Assembly (NCBI GenBank): GCA_900555635.1
Contig: USLU01000072.1
Span: 1 to 25,300 of the forward strand
Direction of reading: 5' to 3'
Source of the DNA: an uncultured Bacteroides sp.
GTDB lineage: Bacteria > Bacteroidota > Bacteroidia > Bacteroidales > Bacteroidaceae
Length of the DNA: 25,300 nucleotides
Position numbers and translations under genes: made by a program. Shown piece by piece: positions 1 to 8,643 of this stretch. The notes beneath the pieces were generated by a model that was not told the DNA's origin, did not search any database, and saw nothing but the letters and a program-made list of their open reading frames with translations. Position 1 is the first letter of the stretch; each line of letters opens with the position of its first letter.

Positions 1-1
1 G

Positions 2-75
2 CTCTTCCTCTTGGACTTGAACCAAGGACCCTCTGATTAACAGTCAGATGCTCTAACCGACTGAGCTAAGGAAGA
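2..75 (-). tRNA. tRNA-Asn (anticodon GTT)
   Basis: The minus strand folds as a complete cloverleaf. The seven-base acceptor strands TCTTCCT and AGGAAGA pair perfectly, U8/A9 are followed by a GCTC D-stem, the anticodon stem carries loop CTGTTAA with anticodon GTT, and the T-arm is CTTGG-TTCAAGT-CCAAG. The discriminator base lies at position 2. Position 1 would be C, the first base of a CCA end, but the window stops there, so whether CCA is encoded cannot be seen. The gene is transcribed away from the kinase gene on its right. Confidence 0.96.
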
Positions 76-100
76 ATGTTGTTTTTTCTCAAATGCGCTG

Positions 101-132
101 CAAAAGTAATAGGATATTTTGAAATATGCAAT
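101..132 (-). promoter_or_regulatory. Promoter for tRNA-Asn
   Basis: On the minus strand a perfect Bacteroides -7 element, TACTTTTG (TAnnTTTG), occupies 108 down to 101. An ATTG lies 20 bases upstream of it (132-129), a three-of-four match to the -33 TTTG. The expected start point lies about 10-20 bases before the tRNA 5' end at 75. The site abuts the divergent kinase promoter. Confidence 0.55.
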
Positions 133-139
133 ATCTTTG
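132..139 (+). promoter_or_regulatory. -7 promoter element for the kinase-protease operon
   Basis: TATCTTTG matches the Bacteroides sigma-ABfr -7 consensus TAnnTTTG exactly and lies 17 bases before the kinase ATG at 157. No good -33 TTTG is found 19-21 bases upstream, so only the -7 half is supported. Its position means that any start codon upstream, such as the in-frame ATG at 76, would not be in the transcript. Confidence 0.5.
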
Positions 140-156
140 CAAAAAAATATTTGAAA

Positions 157-1137
157 ATGGACAAAATAATAGGATTAGGCAATGCTTTAGTGGATGTACT
201 TGCAACCCTTAAAAACGATGAAATTCTAACAGAAATGCAACTTCCCAAAGGAAGTATGACGCTTATAAACGAGGATAAACTACAGAAAATCAACGAGTAC
301 TTCGATCAGATGGAAACACATCTGGCTACCGGCGGATCTGCCGGAAACGCCATTCGGGGTATGGCTTGCCTTGGAGCGGCTACCGGATTCATCGGTAAGA
401 TAAACAATGATTTCTATGGAAACTTTTTCCGTAATAGTTTGTTGGAACGTGGAACGGAAGCCAATTTATTGCTTTCTACCACCCTTCCTTCGGGAGTAGC
501 TTCTACTTTCATATCTAAAGATGGCGAACGTACTTTCGGTACTTACCTGGGAGCGGCGGCCACTTTGAAGGCGGAAGAACTTTCATTGGATATGTTCAAG
601 GGTTACGCTTATTTGTTCATTGAAGGTTATTTGGTACAAGACCATGATATGATTCTTCGTGCCATTGAATTAGCGAAAGAAGCCGGATTGCAAATCTGCC
701 TCGATATGGCAAGCTATAATATTGTTGCCGAAGATTTCGATTTCTTCTCTTTATTGATAAACAAATATGTGGATATTGTATTTGCCAATGAAGAAGAAGC
801 CAAGGCTTTCACCGGCAAAGAACCCGAAGAAGCGCTGGACATCATCGCTAAAATGTGTAGTATAGCAGTCGTTAAGATAGGAGCCCGCGGCTCCTTAATC
901 CGCAAAGGAACGGAGGTAGTGCGTGTACAAGCCATTCCGGTTGAAAAGGTATTGGATACTACCGGTGCAGGTGATTATTTTGCTGCCGGTTTCTTATATG
1001 GACTTACTTGCGGTTATTCTTTGGAAAAGTGTGCAAAAATCGGCTCTATCCTTTCAGGGAATGTAATACAAGTGATTGGAGCGGAACTTCCTGAAATAAG
1101 CTGGGAGCGGATAAAGAAAGAAATCAGTGAATTATAA
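157..1137 (+). CDS. PfkB-family carbohydrate/nucleoside kinase (adenosine kinase-like)
   Basis: Predicted cytosolic kinase of the ribokinase/PfkB family, 326 residues from the ATG at 157, which is normal for the family. Both signatures are present: GGSAGNAIRG near residues 59-68 (sugar or nucleoside pocket) and DTTGAGDYFAAGF near 268-280, which holds the anion hole and the catalytic aspartate at about D273. An in-frame ATG at 76 is rejected because it abuts the tRNA gene and precedes the -7 element. The overall look, including the N-terminal GLGNALVDVL, resembles the adenosine kinase-like branch, but substrate cannot be fixed from sequence. It is co-directional with the protease gene 20 bases downstream, probably as a two-gene operon. 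It shows no link to the PUL. Confidence 0.9.
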   Translation: MDKIIGLGNALVDVLATLKNDEILTEMQLPKGSMTLINEDKLQKINEYFDQMETHLATGGSAGNAIRGMACLGAATGFIGKINNDFYGNFFRNSLLERGTEANLLLSTTLPSGVASTFISKDGERTFGTYLGAAATLKAEELSLDMFKGYAYLFIEGYLVQDHDMILRAIELAKEAGLQICLDMASYNIVAEDFDFFSLLINKYVDIVFANEEEAKAFTGKEPEEALDIIAKMCSIAVVKIGARGSLIRKGTEVVRVQAIPVEKVLDTTGAGDYFAAGFLYGLTCGYSLEKCAKIGSILSGNVIQVIGAELPEISWERIKKEISEL

Positions 1138-1157
1138 TGATATAATAATTGTGGTAT

Positions 1158-2921
1158 ATGAAAAGATTTTTAAAGATACGTTGGATAGCTGTCCTGCTGG
1201 TAGTGGTGGGAGCTGCCTGCTTTCTAAGTTTTAAAAGTGGTGACAGCCGCAGTTTTCAAATAGCGAAGAATCTGGATATATTCAATTCAATCGTGAAAGA
1301 ATTGGATATGTTCTACGTAGATACGATTGATCCCAATAAAACCATCCGTGCGGGTATTGATGCCATGCTCTATTCTTTGGACCCTTATACCGACTATTAT
1401 CCGGAGGAAGACCAAAGCGAACTGGAGATGATGCTGAAGAATTCTTATGGTGGTATCGGCTCTATTATCAGATACGATCCCAAGTTGAAGCGCACGGTAA
1501 TCGCTGAGCCTTATGAAAACATGCCTGCTGCCGAAGTGGGGCTGAAAGCCGGCGATATCTTATTGGACATCGACGGAAAGGATCTTGAAGGTAATAAAGA
1601 TGTCAGCACCCTGCTCAAAGGGCAGACTGGTACCAGCTTTAAGTTGAGAGTGAAGCGTCCGGGAGTAGACAAACCCTTGGAATTTAATATTGTGCGCCGT
1701 TCTATTCAGTTGCCGTTTATTCCTTATTATACAGTATTGGATAATAATATCGGTTATATCAATCTTAGTACTTTCTCGGGTAACCCTGCAAAGGAGTTCA
1801 AACAAGCTTTTCTTGATTTGAAGAAGAAGGGCATTACTTCTTTGGTGATAGACTTGCGTAATAATGGCGGCGGTTCGCTCGAAGAGTCTATAGAAATTGC
1901 GAACTTCTTCCTGCCTCGCGGTAAGACGCTTGTGACAACGAAAGGTAAGATAGCCCAATCCAGCAATTCTTATAAGACATTGCGTGAACCATTGGATTTG
2001 GAAATTCCTCTGGCTGTATTGGTAAACAGTGCTACAGCTTCTGCTTCTGAAATTCTCGCCGGTTCCTTACAGGATCTTGACCGTGCCGTGATTATTGGTA
2101 ACCGTACTTTCGGTAAAGGATTGGTTCAAACACCCCGTCCGTTGCCATACGGCGCTACCATGAAGATTACCACCTCCAAATATTATATTCCCAGTGGACG
2201 TTGTGTACAAGCCATCGACTACAAGCATCGCAATGAAGATGGCAGTGTAGGACGTATCCCGGATAGTCTGACTACCGTATTCCATACAGCAGCAGGACGT
2301 GAAGTACGTGACGGCGGTGGTGTTACTCCCGATATTGAAGTGAAGCAGGATAAACTGCCTAACATCCTTTTCTATCTGGTAAATGACAATCTGATTTTTG
2401 ATTATGCCACCCAGTATTGCTTGAAGCATCCCACCATATCTTCTCCCGAGAAATTCGAAGTTACAGATGCCGATTATGCCGATTTCAAGGCAATGGTGAA
2501 GAAAGCTGATTTTAAATACGATCAACAAACGGAGAAGATATTGAAGAACCTCAAAGAGATGGCTGAGTTCGAAGGCTATCTGACAGATGCCTCGGAAGAA
2601 TTCAAAATCTTGGAAAAGAAGTTGACTCATAATCTGGATCGTGACCTCGACCATTTCTCCAAAGAGATCAAGAATATGATTGCGGTAGAAATCATCAAGC
2701 GTTATTATTACCAGCGTGGAAGCATTATCCAGCAGTTGAAGGATGATGATGATTTGAAGGAAGCTACGAAGATACTGAATGATCCGGATAAGTATAAGAA
2801 GATGCTGAGTGCACCGGAAGTTTTAACTACTACTATGAAAAAAGAAAGTAAAGTGGCGAGTCCTATTGCCTTTAATTTTACCCCTCATGATAATAGGAAG
2901 GTGTATGGTTATATAGCTTAG
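1158..2921 (+). CDS. S41-family C-terminal processing protease (CtpA/Prc type)
   Basis: Periplasmic or membrane-anchored serine protease that trims or degrades proteins from their C-termini, 587 residues. The N-terminus has basic residues followed by a hydrophobic segment (about residues 8-23), a signal or anchor. A PDZ domain follows (about 90-170, with AEVGLKAGDILLDIDG). In the S41 core the TASASE motif gives the nucleophile Ser295 and TFGKGLVQ gives the general base Lys320. Their 25-residue spacing is the one usual for Ser/Lys CtpA proteases. A charged, probably helical C-terminal region of about 150 residues follows. I use the ATG at 1158; a TTG at 1149 would add only three residues. It lies 20 bases after the kinase and is followed by a strong terminator. 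Confidence 0.93.
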   Translation: MKRFLKIRWIAVLLVVVGAACFLSFKSGDSRSFQIAKNLDIFNSIVKELDMFYVDTIDPNKTIRAGIDAMLYSLDPYTDYYPEEDQSELEMMLKNSYGGIGSIIRYDPKLKRTVIAEPYENMPAAEVGLKAGDILLDIDGKDLEGNKDVSTLLKGQTGTSFKLRVKRPGVDKPLEFNIVRRSIQLPFIPYYTVLDNNIGYINLSTFSGNPAKEFKQAFLDLKKKGITSLVIDLRNNGGGSLEESIEIANFFLPRGKTLVTTKGKIAQSSNSYKTLREPLDLEIPLAVLVNSATASASEILAGSLQDLDRAVIIGNRTFGKGLVQTPRPLPYGATMKITTSKYYIPSGRCVQAIDYKHRNEDGSVGRIPDSLTTVFHTAAGREVRDGGGVTPDIEVKQDKLPNILFYLVNDNLIFDYATQYCLKHPTISSPEKFEVTDADYADFKAMVKKADFKYDQQTEKILKNLKEMAEFEGYLTDASEEFKILEKKLTHNLDRDLDHFSKEIKNMIAVEIIKRYYYQRGSIIQQLKDDDDLKEATKILNDPDKYKKMLSAPEVLTTTMKKESKVASPIAFNFTPHDNRKVYGYIA

Positions 2922-2944
2922 ACTACTTTTTGAAAAGACATATT

Positions 2945-2995
2945 ATCACGGATTATCCTACTGGTATATTGAAGGATAATCCGTGATTTTGTTTT
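2945..2995 (+). terminator. Intrinsic terminator after the protease gene
   Basis: A perfect 15-bp inverted repeat (ATCACGGATTATCCT at 2945-2959, its complement at 2973-2987) with a 13-base loop is followed by a T-rich run (TTTGTTTT). It closes the kinase-protease operon. It also isolates the PUL regulator from read-through. Confidence 0.9.
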
Positions 2996-3022
2996 ATAGC
3001 AGTATAAAAAGATATATCTTTG
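2988..3022 (+). promoter_or_regulatory. Promoter of the PUL regulator gene
   Basis: A perfect -7 element TATCTTTG (TAnnTTTG) lies at 3015-3022. A TTTG at 2988-2991, inside the T-run of the preceding terminator, is the best -33 candidate. Its 23-base spacing is slightly longer than the usual 19-21. The site places transcription start just before the ATGs at 3040 and 3049. Confidence 0.55.
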
Positions 3023-3039
3023 CCAATAAGTCTTATAAA

Positions 3040-5886
3040 ATGATACCAATGAGAATATTAGCATTACTGTTTTTGTTTTTATCTTCTAACATTCTATTAC
3101 AAGCTTCGCCTATTCCGTTTTCTCCTATTGTGAGGAGTTATTCGGTATCGGACTATAACGCTGGCGTTCAAAACTGGTCAGTTGCTCAGGATGAAAAAGG
3201 GGTGATGTATTTTGGCAATAATAAAGGGCTGCTAGAATTTGACGGAAGTGGCTGGAAATTGCATGAATTGCCGACTAAAAGTATTGTACGTGCTGTATAT
3301 ATAAGCAATGATGGTAAGATATTCGTGGGGTCTTATGAAGAATTTGGTTATTTTGAACGTACGCCTTTAAATTCATTAAAGTATCACTCTTTAAAAAGTG
3401 AGGTGAAGGATTTTTCGTTCCATAATGATGAGATATGGAATATTATTGCTATAAAGGGAGAGATTGTCTTTCAATCTTTTAACTCTCTGTTTTTTTATAA
3501 TGGGCAGTCGGTCAAAGGTGTCCGGTTGAAAACTCTTCCGCTTAACTTGTTTCAGGTAGGCGATACCTTTTATTCACAACAGATCAATGGTGATCTGTTT
3601 GTTTTAATGCATAGGAAATTAGAAAAACTTGTTTCCCGCAATCTGCTAGAGAATGGGGATGTTGTGGCAGGGCTTCCTTATGGAAATGAGACTGCATTGA
3701 TGTTGACCCGAAATGAAGGAGGCTTTTTGTACCAAGATGGAAAAATTAGAAAATGGCAGTCTGAGTGTGATGAATTGCTAAAGGCTCATACAGTCAATCG
3801 TGCTATAATGACTAAAGATAGTTGTTATATCATTGGAACTATTTCGGATGGTATATATGCACTGAATAGGGAAGGTCGTTTGCTGTGGAAGTTAAATACC
3901 GATAGCCGCTTACAGAATAATACAGTATTAGGAATCTATTGCGACCGGGATAATAACATTTGGGTTGCTTTGGATGAAGGAATTGCATATATACATAATA
4001 ACTCACTAGTATATTATTATGAGCCGCCTCATCGTAAAATAGGTATGATTTATGATGTATTGGTGAAGGATAGTGAGGCATATATCGCCTCAAATCAGGG
4101 GCTATATTGGCTGGATAATGGGAATGTAGAGTTAGTGCCTGGTCTGGAAGAGCAGGCATGGTTTGTTGATGAATGGGGAGAGCAGGTCTTTTGCGGACAT
4201 AATAAAGGAACTTTCTTAGTGTCCGGACGCAGCGCTTTACAAATATCGAATACAAAGGGTGGTATGTGCATGAGAAAGATTGATATGAAAGAGCAGTCCT
4301 TTCTTTTGGAGGGAACATATGCATTATTTAATATGTATATGGAAAATGCTTCAGGAGAATATGCTTTTACCCGTTCTCTGCGTGGGTTTAGTCACATGGT
4401 ACGTAACATAGAGTTGGATCATCAGGGGAATATTTGGGCGCAGCATTTGCGTAAAGGTTTGTATCGTTTAAGAATTAGTCCGGACCTGAATAGAGTTGAA
4501 GATACCAAAAAGTATCTGAAGTTGGGAGATGTGGAAGACAGTAACTTTGCTCTGTTTAAAATTAATGGGCGTGTAGTATTTTCTAATGGTGAGTCTTTTT
4601 ATACTTATGAGGATATGAATGACTCAATTGTACCTTATGAAGCCATGAACGAGCAACTTGCGGAGCTCAGGGAAATTCATGCGGTGAGCCATTCGAGTGG
4701 TAATCATTATTGGTTTGTTGGTAGTAGGATGTCCTATCTGGTAAAATGTGAGATGAATGTTTTTCAGGTTCTTCATAGAATACCTTATTCCTTGTTTAAT
4801 GGTTTATCTATAGAAGAAAGAGGAAGTATTGCCTATGACAAAAAGAATCGTTGTTCTTATCTTTGCTTAAACAATGCAATTGCGCGTATTGGATCGGACA
4901 GTACTTCTTTGTATAAGTCTGAGATAAAACCATCACTATGGGTTGCCGAAATGCAGGCTATCGAAGAGTTGAATGGAGACAGTAAGATGCTGACGGTATA
5001 TTCGGGAAACAGAATTGGTGCTGAGTTTAATACCATAAAATTTGTATTATGTTATCCTGTGTACAATGATTATAATTATCGGGTGAGATATAGGCTGGAA
5101 GGGTTGTCCGACCAATGGGTAGAAGGTGGACGAAACTTGCAGAAGAAATACACTCGTTTGCCTTTTGGATCTTATGTTTTCAGGGCAGAAATATATGACG
5201 AGAGTGGAGTATTAGCTTCTACTGAGCTTTCTTTTATAATTTTGCGGCCTTGGTACTTGTCTTATTGGGCAATAACAGGATATGTCTTGCTAGGATTGAT
5301 TCTTTTATTTGTACTGCAATATGTAGTTTATCAGTATGTAAAAAGGAAAAAAGATCGTGTCATTGAACAACAGCGGATTGCCCATCAAACGGAAATTGAA
5401 ATGCAGGAAAAGAAAATAATTGAATTGGAGAAGAATCAGCTCGAAGCCGATTTACGATTTAAGAGTAAAGAGCTGTCCAGTGTGGTAATGACGAACATTG
5501 CCCATCAAGAATTCCTTAATTCATTGAAAGAGGAAATACAGCAGCAGAAGTTATCTGGTCAATATACTCGTAAAAATTTGGATAAACTACTTGTATTAGT
5601 CAATACTAATATTGTTTCTGATGAGGAAAATTGGGCTATGTTCCAAGCAAACTTCGACCGGATACACGAAAACTTCTTCCGTAACCTGAAGCAACAATAT
5701 CCTGATTTGACTTCTAGTGACTTGCGTTTCTGTGCATTGTTGCGTTTAAATCTCCCTACTAAAGAAATTGCAAAGTTACTCAACATTTCGACAAGAGGTG
5801 TAGATGCGGCTAGGTATCGTTTACGCAAGAAGTTTAATCTTTCTCAAGAGGATAGCCTGACTGATTTTATGATAAACTTTAAATAG
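3040..5886 (+). CDS. Membrane-spanning one-component PUL regulator (beta-propeller / Y_Y_Y / LuxR-type HTH)
   Basis: A 948-residue SusR-like sensor-activator, expected to bind a glycan fragment in the periplasm and switch on PUL genes in the cytoplasm. In order: signal/anchor segment (residues 1-24), a long periplasmic region with Reg_prop-type propeller repeats (for example DNNIWVALDEGIAYI and QGNIWAQHLRKGLYRL), a triple-tyrosine domain (about 660-730, with RYRLEGLSDQWVEGG), one transmembrane helix (about 740-765), a coiled coil (about 770-850), and a C-terminal HTH (about 885-948) with LRLNLPTKEIAKLLNIS followed by ARYRLRKKF. There is no histidine-kinase or receiver domain, so it is not a hybrid two-component system. 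An in-frame GTG at 2983 is rejected because it lies inside the terminator hairpin and before the promoter. ATG 3049 is an equally possible start. Confidence 0.9.
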   Translation: MIPMRILALLFLFLSSNILLQASPIPFSPIVRSYSVSDYNAGVQNWSVAQDEKGVMYFGNNKGLLEFDGSGWKLHELPTKSIVRAVYISNDGKIFVGSYEEFGYFERTPLNSLKYHSLKSEVKDFSFHNDEIWNIIAIKGEIVFQSFNSLFFYNGQSVKGVRLKTLPLNLFQVGDTFYSQQINGDLFVLMHRKLEKLVSRNLLENGDVVAGLPYGNETALMLTRNEGGFLYQDGKIRKWQSECDELLKAHTVNRAIMTKDSCYIIGTISDGIYALNREGRLLWKLNTDSRLQNNTVLGIYCDRDNNIWVALDEGIAYIHNNSLVYYYEPPHRKIGMIYDVLVKDSEAYIASNQGLYWLDNGNVELVPGLEEQAWFVDEWGEQVFCGHNKGTFLVSGRSALQISNTKGGMCMRKIDMKEQSFLLEGTYALFNMYMENASGEYAFTRSLRGFSHMVRNIELDHQGNIWAQHLRKGLYRLRISPDLNRVEDTKKYLKLGDVEDSNFALFKINGRVVFSNGESFYTYEDMNDSIVPYEAMNEQLAELREIHAVSHSSGNHYWFVGSRMSYLVKCEMNVFQVLHRIPYSLFNGLSIEERGSIAYDKKNRCSYLCLNNAIARIGSDSTSLYKSEIKPSLWVAEMQAIEELNGDSKMLTVYSGNRIGAEFNTIKFVLCYPVYNDYNYRVRYRLEGLSDQWVEGGRNLQKKYTRLPFGSYVFRAEIYDESGVLASTELSFIILRPWYLSYWAITGYVLLGLILLFVLQYVVYQYVKRKKDRVIEQQRIAHQTEIEMQEKKIIELEKNQLEADLRFKSKELSSVVMTNIAHQEFLNSLKEEIQQQKLSGQYTRKNLDKLLVLVNTNIVSDEENWAMFQANFDRIHENFFRNLKQQYPDLTSSDLRFCALLRLNLPTKEIAKLLNISTRGVDAARYRLRKKFNLSQEDSLTDFMINFK

Positions 5887-5912
5887 CTTGTAATTAGTAA
5901 GATAATAGGTAA

Positions 5913-5942
5913 AGAAGTACTAAAGTAGTACTTCTCTTTTTT
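5913..5942 (+). terminator. Intrinsic terminator after the regulator gene
   Basis: A 9-bp perfect stem (AGAAGTACT at 5913-5921, AGTACTTCT at 5927-5935) with loop AAAGT is followed by a run of T. It separates the regulator transcript from the GH3 gene, so GH3 needs its own promoter. I see no exact TAnnTTTG between here and 6043; the nearest is TATGTTTC at 5942-5949. Confidence 0.85.
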
Positions 5943-6042
5943 ATGTTTCATAACAGATGTAGTTTTCTTGTAATGCGTCATGCTGATGGTTTCGTGCACT
6001 ATCCTTTTATTTGTACCAAAATAATATTTCACAATTAAAAGC

Positions 6043-8343
6043 ATGAATGACATGAAGCATTTACATTTCAAGTTACAATCATTATTACTCTTGTTGGTGT
6101 TTACCGCTGTTAGTGCGTATGCGCAGAAATCTCCGGTCGATATGGATCGTTTTATTGACAATCTGATGAAGAAGATGACTTTGGAAGAGAAAATCGGTCA
6201 GTTGAACCTGCCGGTTACCGGTGAGATTACGACCGGGCAAGCAAAAAGCAGCGATGTAGCCAAACGCATCCGTGCCGGCGAAGTGGGCGGACTTTTTAAT
6301 CTGAAAGGTGTAGAGCGGATTCGTGACGTGCAGAAGCAGGCGGTTGAAGAGAGCCGTTTGGGCATTCCTCTATTGTTTGGTATGGACGTAATCCATGGAT
6401 ACGAAACCGTATTTCCTATTCCTTTGGGATTGTCGTGTACATGGGATATGAAGGCGGTTGAAGAAGCGGCGCGTATTGCGGCCGTGGAATCTAGTGCCGA
6501 CGGCATTTGCTGGACATTCAGTCCGATGGTAGACATCTGCCGTGACCCGCGCTGGGGGCGTGTATCCGAAGGCAATGGTGAAGACCCGTTCTTGGGAGCT
6601 GCCATTGCGCAAGCTATGGTGCGTGGTTATCAAGGAAAAGACATAAGCCGTAATGATGAAATCATGGCTTGCGTGAAGCATTTTGCGTTGTATGGCGCCG
6701 GAGAAGCTGGACGTGACTATAATACGGTAGATATGAGCCATCAGCGCATGTTTAATGAATATATGTTGCCCTATCAGGCTGCGGTTGAGGCTGGTGTGGG
6801 CAGTGCAATGGCTTCTTTCAACGAGGTTGATGGCATTCCGGCTACAGGAAACAAGTGGCTGATGACGGACGTGCTACGCGATCAGTGGGGATTTGGTGGT
6901 TTTGTGGTGACAGACTATACCGGAATTACCGAAATGACAGATCATGGCATGGGGGATACGCAAACGGTGGCAGCTTTGGCGCTGAATGCGGGTATCGATA
7001 TGGATATGGTAAGCGATGCATTTGTGGGTACACTCAAGAAGTCTTTAGCCGAAGGAAAAGTGACGGAGAAAGCCATTGATGCGGCTTGTCGTCGCATTTT
7101 AGAAGCTAAGTATAAATTGGGCTTGTTTGACAATCCTTATAAATATTGTGACGTAAAGCGTGCCAAGAAGCAAATCTTTACTAAAGAGCATCGTGCCATT
7201 GCCCGTAAGATTGCTTCAGAGAGTTTCGTGTTGTTGAAGAACGAGGGCAATGTGCTTCCGTTGACTAAGGGAGGAACAATTGCCGTAGTAGGTCCATTGG
7301 CCGATAGCCGTAGCAATGTGCCGGGTACTTGGAGTGTGGCTGCTGTACTTAAAAACGCCACTTCTCTGGCAGAGGGTTTGAAGGTAGTAGCAGGTGATAA
7401 AACCGAAATCCTGACTGCCAAAGGTTGCAATCTGATGAGTGACGCTGAGTATGAGAAACGTGCTACGATGTTCGGACGTACTTTGCATCGCGACAATCGT
7501 TCGGACAAGGAGTTGCTCGATGAGGCGCTTGCTGTGGCTGCTAAGTCGGATGTTATTGTGGCTGCGCTTGGCGAATCATCTGAAATGAGCGGAGAAAGCA
7601 GTTGTCGTACAGACCTTGAAATGACCGACACTCAACGCACACTGTTGCAGGAATTGCTGAAAACAGGAAAACCGGTTGTATTGGTGTTGTTCACCGGTCG
7701 TCCGTTGGTACTGAACTGGGAGCAAGCAAACGTGCCCGCTATTCTCAATGTATGGTTTGCCGGAAGTGAGGCGGGATTTGCCATCGGCGATGTGCTGTTT
7801 GGTGATGTAAATCCGAGCGGAAAGCTGACTACGACCTTCCCGAAGAGCGTGGGACAGATTCCTTTGTTCTATAATCATAAGAATACCGGTCGTCCGCTCG
7901 CTGACGGCGCATGGTTCCAAAAATTCCGTAGTAACTATATCGATATTGACAATGAACCGCTTTATCCTTTCGGCTTCGGCTTGAGCTATACCACTTTCTC
8001 CTACAGCGACGTAGTTTTGGACAAGACAAGCATGACAGACAAAGGTGAACTGACTGCCACCGTGACCGTGACCAATACAGGCAAGAAGGATGGTGCGGAA
8101 GTAGTTCAGCTTTATATCCGCGACCTAGTGGGTAGCGTAACCCGTCCGGTAAAGGAACTGAAAGGCTTTGAGAAGATCTTCCTGAAAGCGGGTGAGTCTA
8201 AAAAGGTGTCTTTCAAGATTACTCCCCAACTGTTGAAGTTCTATAATTACAATCTTGACTTTGTATGTGAGCCGGGCGACTTTGAGGTTATGATTGGCGG
8301 TAGTAGCAACGATGTGAAGAAAACAGCGTTTAAACTGCTGTAA
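6043..8343 (+). CDS. GH3 beta-glucosidase, exported (possibly sophorose/beta-1,2-glucosidase)
   Basis: Retaining exo-beta-glycosidase of family GH3, 766 residues, full length. The signal peptide ends near AYA-Q (about residue 28), so it is predicted periplasmic. Domains are the GH3 N-terminal barrel, the GH3 C-terminal domain, and a fibronectin III-like domain (about the last 100 residues). The catalytic nucleophile is the aspartate of VVTDYTGI (D291). The likely acid/base is the glutamate of EMSGESS (E518). The start may be ATG 6043 or 6052. GH3 covers several specificities. The beta-1,2 suggestion rests on the GH144 gene in the same locus and on the characterised sophorose-preferring GH3 of B. 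thetaiotaomicron (BT_3567, from memory). It follows the regulator but is separated from it by a terminator. Confidence 0.92.
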   Translation: MNDMKHLHFKLQSLLLLLVFTAVSAYAQKSPVDMDRFIDNLMKKMTLEEKIGQLNLPVTGEITTGQAKSSDVAKRIRAGEVGGLFNLKGVERIRDVQKQAVEESRLGIPLLFGMDVIHGYETVFPIPLGLSCTWDMKAVEEAARIAAVESSADGICWTFSPMVDICRDPRWGRVSEGNGEDPFLGAAIAQAMVRGYQGKDISRNDEIMACVKHFALYGAGEAGRDYNTVDMSHQRMFNEYMLPYQAAVEAGVGSAMASFNEVDGIPATGNKWLMTDVLRDQWGFGGFVVTDYTGITEMTDHGMGDTQTVAALALNAGIDMDMVSDAFVGTLKKSLAEGKVTEKAIDAACRRILEAKYKLGLFDNPYKYCDVKRAKKQIFTKEHRAIARKIASESFVLLKNEGNVLPLTKGGTIAVVGPLADSRSNVPGTWSVAAVLKNATSLAEGLKVVAGDKTEILTAKGCNLMSDAEYEKRATMFGRTLHRDNRSDKELLDEALAVAAKSDVIVAALGESSEMSGESSCRTDLEMTDTQRTLLQELLKTGKPVVLVLFTGRPLVLNWEQANVPAILNVWFAGSEAGFAIGDVLFGDVNPSGKLTTTFPKSVGQIPLFYNHKNTGRPLADGAWFQKFRSNYIDIDNEPLYPFGFGLSYTTFSYSDVVLDKTSMTDKGELTATVTVTNTGKKDGAEVVQLYIRDLVGSVTRPVKELKGFEKIFLKAGESKKVSFKITPQLLKFYNYNLDFVCEPGDFEVMIGGSSNDVKKTAFKLL

Positions 8344-8643
8344 ATAGCTTACTTCACTTCTATTCAATTATGAACTGATTCTTACTTAAAGATACAGGTC
8401 TATTTTAGAGAGTTCTGTGAATTCTTTGTTCGTAACCTTTGAACGTATATTCAAGCGGCTTGAATATACGTTCAAGCGTTGCGAATATACGTTCACAAGC
8501 TGTGAATAGAGATTATTAACTGAAAAGAGATACTTTTCTCCTAATAGTAAGGAACTTTAGAGTTAATACTGAACAACTTTTTATTATATATAAGGTTTCG
8601 CAACAATACACATTCAACCAATTCATCTAATTTATCGAGCAAC
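8344..8643. other. Intergenic region between GH3 and GH2
   Basis: A 300-base gap without a credible gene. It holds the palindrome array at 8439-8506, listed separately, and a small imperfect hairpin near 8522-8538 (GAAAAG/CTTTTC). The AT-rich stretch before the GH2 start contains ATAAGGTTTCGC, which only loosely resembles a -7 element. A promoter for the GH2 cassette is expected here, but I cannot place it with confidence. Confidence 0.5.
8439..8506. repeat. Tandem near-palindrome array 1 (21-bp period)
   Basis: Unit 1 is TTGAACGTATATTCAA (8439-8454). Unit 2, TTGAATATACGTTCAA (8460-8475), is its exact reverse complement. A third, diverged unit GCGAATATACGTTCAC follows at 8481-8496, then TGTGAA at 8501-8506, which pairs with TTCACA at 8492-8497. 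Units start every 21 bases with short GCGGC/GCGTT spacers. Units 1 and 2 with flanking GC form a perfect 18-bp inverted repeat around a single G (8457). There is no T-run, so it is not a classic terminator. It could be an operator array, an mRNA structure, or a dispersed palindromic element. Confidence 0.85.

Noticed and set aside
76..156. Upstream ATG extending the kinase by 27 residues
   Set aside because: It abuts the tRNA gene and lies upstream of the -7 element at 132-139. The family's N-terminus begins at the ATG at 157.
8439..8506. Intrinsic terminator of the GH3 gene
   Set aside because: The hairpin is strong, but it is followed by AAGCGTTGCG rather than a T-run, lies about 95 bases past the stop, and is part of a periodic array. 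A termination effect is still possible but is not what the sequence shows.
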